This document shows, piece after piece, positions 60,812 through 64,000 of a stretch of DNA of 64,000 nt. Source of the stretch: Akkermansia muciniphila (lineage in GTDB: Bacteria > Verrucomicrobiota > Verrucomicrobiia > Limisphaerales > BJHT01); the NCBI GenBank assembly GCA_945861535.1, contig CAMAUZ010000001.1, forward strand, positions 161,057 to 225,056, in the 5' to 3' direction. A model generated the notes under the pieces. That model ran no database searches. It saw only the letters and a program-made list of their open reading frames with translations, and had not been told where the DNA came from. The translations under genes were made by a program, and so were the position numbers. The first letter of the stretch is position 1; each line of letters opens with the position of its first letter.

Positions 60812-63700
60812 ATGGAACCGGCAAAGTACATCGTTGGCATCGACCTCGGCACCTCGAACTGCGCGCTGGCGTGCGTGGAACTCGCCGCGGGCGCGGGCTC
60901 GGTGATCGCGGACATTCCCGTGCCACAGGTCGTGCGGCCCTTTGAGATTGCGGCGCGGGCGTTGCTGCCGTCGTGCATCTATCTGCCGGGCGAACACGAA
61001 CTGCCGGACGGCGCGACGCGCCTGCCGTGGGGGGAGACGCCCGGCGCGGTCGTCGGCGAATTCGCGCGCTGGCAGGGCGCGCGTGTGCCGGGGCGGCTCG
61101 TCGCCTCAGCCAAGAGCTGGCTGTGTCACGAGGGCGTGGATCGCGCCGCACCCATTCTCCCGTGGGGCGCGGCGGCGGAGGTGAAAAAGATTTCGCCCGT
61201 CACCGCGTCCGCCGACTTGCTTGCGCATCTCGCGGCGACGTGGAACCACGCGCATCCCGACGCGCCGCTGGCCGCGCAGGAGGTCGTGATCACCGTCCCG
61301 GCGTCGTTCGATGAAGTCGCGCGCGCGCTGACGGTGAATGCGGCGCGGCAGGCGGGCTTGGAGAAATTCACGCTCCTCGAGGAACCGCAGGCGGCCTTCT
61401 ACGACTTCACCGCGCGGCACACCTCGCGGCTGGCGCAAACGCTCGCGGACGTGCGCCTCGTGCTGGTCGTCGATGTCGGCGGCGGCACGAGTGATTTCAC
61501 GCTGGTGCAAGTTTCGGTCACGGCGGACGGCCCGGTGCTGCGCCGCATCGGCGTCGGCGATCATCTCATGCTCGGCGGCGACAACATGGACGCCACGCTG
61601 GCCCGCCGCCTCGAGGAACGCATGACCGCCGGCGGCCGCAAACTCAGCACCGGCCAATGGCAGCAACTCGTGCAAGCCAGCCGCGTCGCCAAAGAAACCC
61701 TGCTCAGCGCAGACGCCCCTGACACCCAGCACGTCTCCGTCGCCGCGGAAGGCAGCCGGTTGCTCGGCGGCGCGTGGTCCGCCGCGTTGTCCCGCGCCGA
61801 AGCAGAAGAGCTGGTGCTCGACGGTTTCTTCCCCGGTTGCGCCCCCGACGAAACCCCGCGCAATCGCCCCGCCGCGCGCCTCGCGTTGCAGGAACTCGGC
61901 CTGCCCTACGCGCAAGACCCCGCCGTCACGCGGCATCTCGCCGCGTTTCTGCGCCAGCACGCCGCCGCCGGTTTCGCCGCGCTGGGCGAGGCCGCGCCGG
62001 ACGCAACGACGGGTACTCCCGCGTCGGCCCTCCCGCGCCCCGACGCCGTCCTGCTCAACGGCGGCGTCTTCAATTCCCCGCCCATCGCCGCGCGCCTGCT
62101 GCGCGTGCTCTCCGCCTGGTGGCCGGACCAGCCGCCGATTCGCGTGCTCGAGCATCAGTCGCTCGAACTCGCCGTCGCCCGCGGCGCGGCTTACTACGGC
62201 CTCGCGCGCCGCGGCCTCGGACGCCGCATCGGCGGCGGCGCAGCGCACGCGTTCTACGTCGGCCTCGGCCGCCCGCGCGACGGCGGTCCCGCGCAAGCCC
62301 TGTGCGTGATTCCGCGCGGCCACGAAGAAGGCGACACCGTCGAACTGCGCGACCGCGTGTTCCAGCTCACGCTCGGCCAGCCCGTGCAGTTCCCCCTCTT
62401 CACCACGACCTCCGACCGCGTGGACCGCTCCGGCGACATCGTCACCGTGACCGATGAATTGCGCGCCCTGCCGCCGATCCACAGCCTGCTGCGCGGCGCG
62501 ACCGCCAAGGCCGGCGAAGTCCCCGTCCACCTGCGCGCGCGCCTCACCGAGTTGGGCACGCTCGAACTCTGGTGCGTCGCCGCCGCGTCCGGCGAACAGT
62601 GGCGGCTGGAATTCGAGCTGCGCGGCACCGCCACGCGCGGCGCGCTCGCCACCACCACCGAGTCGCTGCCCGCGCGCTTCGGCGAAGCCCGCGACTGGAT
62701 CGAACGCATCTACGGCCGCGGCGGCGCGAAGCCCGCGTCCGCGCCCGCCGCCGCCGGGAGCGCAGGCGGCCCTCCCGCCGCGCCCTCGTCCCTCCCGCCG
62801 CGCGATGTGAAACAGCTCTGGTCCAGCCTCGAGCGCAGCCTCGGCGCGCGCGAGACCTGGCGCGTCTCGCTCCTGCGCGAGATGTGGAGCGCGCTGCACC
62901 TCCACGCCCCGCGCCGTCGTCGTTCGGAAAGTCACGAGCGCGTTTATTTTCAACTCCTCGGCTTCTGCCTGCGCCCCGGTTTCGGCTATCCGCTCGACGA
63001 ATGGCGCTGCGAACAGGCGTTCGAGCTCTTCCCCGAGCTGGTCGAGTTCCACAAGGAGAAGGCCGGCTGGAATGAATTCTGGGTGCTGTGGCGGCGCATT
63101 GCGGGCGGCCTCGACGAGCCGCGGCAGTTGCAACTCTGGGAATATCTGCGCCCGCATCTGGCCGCGCGCCTCGCCCCGCAGCAGGCGCGTTCCGGGCCGA
63201 AAGCCAAGGGCATCCAGCCCGACGGCCTCGAGGAAATGGTGCGCACGGCGGCCGCGCTCGAGCATCTGCCGGTCGCCACCAAAACCGAACTCGGCGGCTG
63301 GATCGCGACCCGCCTGCGCGCTGAGCCAGCGGGCGGCGGCGTGTGGGCGTGGGCGCTCGGACGCCTCGGCGCGCGCGTGCCGCTCTACGGGAGCAGCCAT
63401 CGCACTGTCCCGCCAGAAACCGCGACCGCGTGGCTCGACCTGCTCCTCCGCCCCGAGTCACGCGGCCTCGACGGCGTGCTCTTCGCCGTGACCCAGCTCG
63501 CCCGCCGCACCGGCGACCGCAGCCGCGACCTCGACGACCCCGCCCGCGAACGCGCCCTTGCCGCCCTCGCCACCGCCTCCGCCCCGCCGGCCTGGCGGCT
63601 CATGCTCCAAGAAGTCGCGATCCTCGACGACGCCGATGAAGCCCGCGCGCTGGGCGATTCACTCCCCGCCGGCCTGAAGCTCCGCACGACGGCAGGGTAG
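60812..63700 (+). CDS. Hsp70 family protein with C-terminal DUF3731 region
   Basis: 962 aa. Seen: YIVGIDLGTSNCALACVE (phosphate 1 loop), VVITVPASFDEVARALTVNA, LVVDVGGGTSDFTLVQVS (phosphate 2 loop), MLGGDNMDATLARRLEERMT, and VLLNGGVFNSPPIAARLLRV (adenosine-side loop). The actin-like ATPase domain is followed by a long C-terminal part, with GYPLDEWRCEQAFELFPELV, that corresponds to DUF3731 and replaces the normal substrate-binding domain. A role in protein handling is inferred. These proteins usually sit beside a second Hsp70-like gene, which is not seen before the window ends. Confidence 0.85.
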   Translation: MEPAKYIVGIDLGTSNCALACVELAAGAGSVIADIPVPQVVRPFEIAARALLPSCIYLPGEHELPDGATRLPWGETPGAVVGEFARWQGARVPGRLVASAKSWLCHEGVDRAAPILPWGAAAEVKKISPVTASADLLAHLAATWNHAHPDAPLAAQEVVITVPASFDEVARALTVNAARQAGLEKFTLLEEPQAAFYDFTARHTSRLAQTLADVRLVLVVDVGGGTSDFTLVQVSVTADGPVLRRIGVGDHLMLGGDNMDATLARRLEERMTAGGRKLSTGQWQQLVQASRVAKETLLSADAPDTQHVSVAAEGSRLLGGAWSAALSRAEAEELVLDGFFPGCAPDETPRNRPAARLALQELGLPYAQDPAVTRHLAAFLRQHAAAGFAALGEAAPDATTGTPASALPRPDAVLLNGGVFNSPPIAARLLRVLSAWWPDQPPIRVLEHQSLELAVARGAAYYGLARRGLGRRIGGGAAHAFYVGLGRPRDGGPAQALCVIPRGHEEGDTVELRDRVFQLTLGQPVQFPLFTTTSDRVDRSGDIVTVTDELRALPPIHSLLRGATAKAGEVPVHLRARLTELGTLELWCVAAASGEQWRLEFELRGTATRGALATTTESLPARFGEARDWIERIYGRGGAKPASAPAAAGSAGGPPAAPSSLPPRDVKQLWSSLERSLGARETWRVSLLREMWSALHLHAPRRRRSESHERVYFQLLGFCLRPGFGYPLDEWRCEQAFELFPELVEFHKEKAGWNEFWVLWRRIAGGLDEPRQLQLWEYLRPHLAARLAPQQARSGPKAKGIQPDGLEEMVRTAAALEHLPVATKTELGGWIATRLRAEPAGGGVWAWALGRLGARVPLYGSSHRTVPPETATAWLDLLLRPESRGLDGVLFAVTQLARRTGDRSRDLDDPARERALAALATASAPPAWRLMLQEVAILDDADEARALGDSLPAGLKLRTTAG

Positions 63701-63880
63701 GGGACCGGGACAGAACTCCGCAGAGATGGGAAAAGCGCAGAGGAAGACGTTTCGTTCCGATCACTGCATTCCCCAAAACTCTGCGAGGTTCTGAAAGGCA
63801 GTCGCCGGGACGGAAATTACTGAGACTCGTGCAATGCAGTGACAAGCGGGCGACTAGTGTAGTGTCTCTCAAAACTATAC

Positions 63881-64000
63881 TCATAATTCTTTCGGCGCGG
63901 AATTTGCGGCGGCCCGCGCCCGCTGAATCTTGGCCAGGATTTCCTCCCCCGCGGCTTTCCAGACGTAGCGCTTGGGGCGGAGATTGCGTTCCCGCAGGTA
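63881..64000 (-). pseudogene. IS630-like transposase, 3' end only (cut by window)
   Basis: The final 39 codons of a minus-strand gene run into the window edge: YLRERNLRPKRYVWKAAGEE, then ILAKIQRARAAANSAPKEL and a TGA. The pattern (xxNxxPKxxxWxAxxxxILxKIxRAR) is the C-terminal end of IS630/Tc1-type DDE transposases. Possible end sequences (TGTAGTGTCTCTC) lie at 63859-63871. The gene may be complete outside the window, so pseudogene status is not shown. In 63701-63858 no gene is visible. Confidence 0.7.

Overview
The window looks like a chromosomal segment from a GC-rich member of the PVC group, most probably a Verrucomicrobium of the Pedosphaera/Limisphaerales kind. The pointers are the DUF1501 and DUF1549/DUF1553 cytochrome pair (55279-60212), a PVC-type CxxCH heme dehydrogenase with HEAT-like repeats (38474-41563), a pseudopilin-like segment with a DG-type motif inside a giant envelope protein, weak or absent Shine-Dalgarno sites, and very many palindromic intergenic repeats. 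No rRNA, tRNA or CRISPR array was recognised. The taxonomic call is inference.

Layout. 1-15 kb: a repeat-filled left end, one giant envelope protein built from two homologous halves (682-8928), an M20 peptidase, two ABC-2 permeases on the minus strand, and a membrane-anchored spermidine-synthase-like protein. 15.4-31 kb: an assimilatory sulfate block. It holds sulfite reductase cysI, an Rrf2 regulator facing a YezD-like gene and an alginate-export-type porin, the sulfate ABC transporter (sbp, cysT, cysW, cysA) with a zinc-peptidase-like gene inside it, a DUF2061 gene, cysH and cysD. The block is interrupted by toxin-antitoxin-like and nucleotidyltransferase modules and by a four-helix-bundle gene flanked by inverted repeats. 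31-49 kb: an accessory stretch lying between cysD and cysN. It holds an AAA_14/DUF4143 ATPase behind a start-overlapping palindrome, a Bro-N protein with G9/C9 tracts, several exported proteins (Tat or Sec signals), a run of tightly overlapping catabolic-type genes, and another nucleotidyltransferase module. 49-64 kb: cysN, an Spx/ArsC-like protein, recQ, an aquaporin with a clear terminator, a 161-bp MITE-like palindrome, the DUF1553/DUF1501 pair, a DUF3731-type Hsp70 homologue and the 3' end of an IS630-like transposase.

How the genes fit together. Sulfate would cross the outer membrane (possibly through the porin), be imported by Sbp-CysTWA, be activated by CysDN, and be reduced by CysH and CysI. 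APS kinase and a recognisable CysJ or ferredoxin partner are not in the window, although CysH looks like the cluster-free (PAPS) type. The most unusual signals are: nucleotidyltransferase modules whose two genes overlap out of frame by exactly 68 nt in three copies at different stages of decay; the fused giant protein with an embedded pilin-like segment; dispersed palindromes that have entered coding regions; and the separation of cysD from cysN by about 18 kb.
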